Source: Pseudomonadota bacterium (GTDB lineage Bacteria > Pseudomonadota > Alphaproteobacteria > Rhodospirillales > Casp-alpha2). Taken from it: a stretch of 7,091 nt of DNA. The position numbers were made by a program, and so were the translations under genes. Below are positions 6,184-7,091 of the stretch, piece after piece. The notes beneath the pieces are model-generated. The model did not search any database, was not told the origin of the DNA, and was given only the letters and a program-made list of their open reading frames with translations. The first letter of the stretch is position 1; the number at the start of each line of letters is the position of its first letter. The stretch spans positions 1 through 7,091 of the forward strand of contig JADFNT010000087.1 in assembly GCA_022563215.1 (NCBI GenBank), read 5' to 3'.

Positions 6184-7091
6184 TCCGACCTGCCTTTATA
6201 AATTTCATCGGATTCTTGGCCCTTCCCCTGAAAACGATCTCATAATGCAGGTGCGCACCCGTGCTTCGCCCCGTGCTCCCCAGCAAGCCGATTTTCTGAT
6301 AGAATTTTACCTTCTGTCCTTTCTTGACGTAGATTTTGTTCAGGTGGCCATAGCGGGTCTTCATGCCCGCGCCGTGGCTGATTTCCACCAGCTTACCGTA
6401 TTTCCCCTTCCAACCGGCGTAGGTTACCACCCCGGCGGCCGTTGAGTATACTTTAGACTTGAATCCGCCGCCAAGATCGAGCCCGTAATGGGACGCCCAC
6501 CGGCGGTTGATGGGATCGCGCCGTTTTCCGTAACTGCTTGTTACGTAAAAGGAAATAAGCGGCGGCGCCAGCGGCATCTTCTGCATGACATCCCGCAGCG
6601 CCTCCATGCGGCTCATTTGGATATCCAATTTGGCCAGCTTGGCCTTCATTACCTTGGTCGGTTCGTGTTCGGGCTTAAGGGCGATAAAGGGACCGCCTTG
6701 GCCCTTGGAGCGCAGGTCCTGATCTTTCAGCAGGCGGCTGACCTTGATTCCCGACAAGACGACGATTTTTTCCATGTTTTCGATGGAGACGGTGGTGCCG
6801 TCGGTCAGGCGCTTAATCGCCTGTTCTTCGGATTCCTGAAGGTCGGCGAGGCGGCTTTCCAGGTTCTTGATCTGGCCCTGCATCCGAGTGGCCTGGTAAA
6901 TCGACTGGTTGCGTTCGGCGAGCGCCGTTTGCAGGTCGGCCTCGGCGGTGTTCAGGGTGCCGGCCAGCGAAAAATTCCGGTTGGCGATGGTTCGCATCTT
7001 ATTTTCGATATCGGCCACCTTGTTCTTCAGATTCTCCCGGGCGGCGGCCATTTCCTGGCGCTCCGATTTGTTCACCTTTAGCTTCTTGGAA
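6167..7091 (-). CDS. M23 family metallopeptidase (LytM type) with coiled coil, N-terminus cut by window edge
   Basis: LytM-type M23 proteins are zinc endopeptidases that cut peptidoglycan cross-links in the periplasm, or degenerate activators of amidases. Numbering from an internal GTG at 7075, residues 1-90 form a charged heptad-like coiled coil and about 176-292 form the peptidase domain. HYGLD supplies His196 and Asp200 and AHLHYE supplies His277 as zinc ligands, with His244 (YGHL) and His275 completing the active site, so it should be catalytically competent. The frame stays open through the right edge (SKKLK before the GTG), and no signal peptide or membrane anchor is visible, so the true start lies outside the window. 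The 3' end overlaps bactofilin by 17 bases. A role in localised wall remodelling, positioned by bactofilin, is inferred. Confidence 0.92.
   Translation of the reverse strand, partial: SKKLKVNKSERQEMAAARENLKNKVADIENKMRTIANRNFSLAGTLNTAEADLQTALAERNQSIYQATRMQGQIKNLESRLADLQESEEQAIKRLTDGTTVSIENMEKIVVLSGIKVSRLLKDQDLRSKGQGGPFIALKPEHEPTKVMKAKLAKLDIQMSRMEALRDVMQKMPLAPPLISFYVTSSYGKRRDPINRRWASHYGLDLGGGFKSKVYSTAAGVVTYAGWKGKYGKLVEISHGAGMKTRYGHLNKIYVKKGQKVKFYQKIGLLGSTGRSTGAHLHYEIVFRGRAKNPMKFIKAGRNVFQD

Noticed and set aside
7073..7075. GTG at 7075 as the true start of the M23 peptidase
   Set aside because: The frame remains open to the window edge, there is no convincing ribosome site, and no export signal or membrane anchor would be present.
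6488..7081. Forward frame opposite the M23 peptidase
   Set aside because: It mirrors the coiled-coil and peptidase coding region and shows no recognisable domain or start signal.

Overview
The window looks like a stretch of chromosome from a GC-rich alphaproteobacterium, probably of the Rhodospirillales type. This rests on the strong G/C bias at third codon positions, the character of the proteins, and the divergent pairing of dapA with a soluble lytic transglycosylase gene, an arrangement I recall from that group. No mobile element, CRISPR array, tRNA or rRNA gene is visible. Seven protein genes fill almost all of the sequence.

Left part (1-2924). The 5' portion of dapA (dihydrodipicolinate synthase; lysine and meso-diaminopimelate synthesis) runs leftward off the edge. 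A roughly 230-base divergent region separates it from a rightward slt-type lytic murein transglycosylase gene. That region holds a perfect 11-bp tandem repeat, a strong 13-bp bulged hairpin, and a reading frame that looks like a signal peptide but has no ordinary start codon.

Middle part (2925-5588). A good sigma70-like promoter precedes a tight rightward run of three genes: a type II (S)-2-haloacid dehalogenase with every known active-site residue, an alpha/beta hydrolase whose expected catalytic Asp appears to be Asn, and a PLP-dependent threonine/serine dehydratase that overlaps the hydrolase gene by 23 bases.

Right part (5589-7091). Two leftward, overlapping genes converge on the dehydratase: an M23 (LytM-type) peptidase with a coiled-coil stalk, whose N-terminus lies beyond the right edge, and a bactofilin. 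A near-perfect palindrome covers the bactofilin stop codon.

Four of the seven genes concern the cell wall: DAP supply, glycan-strand cleavage, peptide cross-link cleavage and a cytoskeletal scaffold. The middle operon is metabolic, and its natural substrate cannot be read from sequence. I see no clearly new multigene system. The points most worth checking are the slt start region, the hydrolase Asp-to-Asn change and the palindromes.
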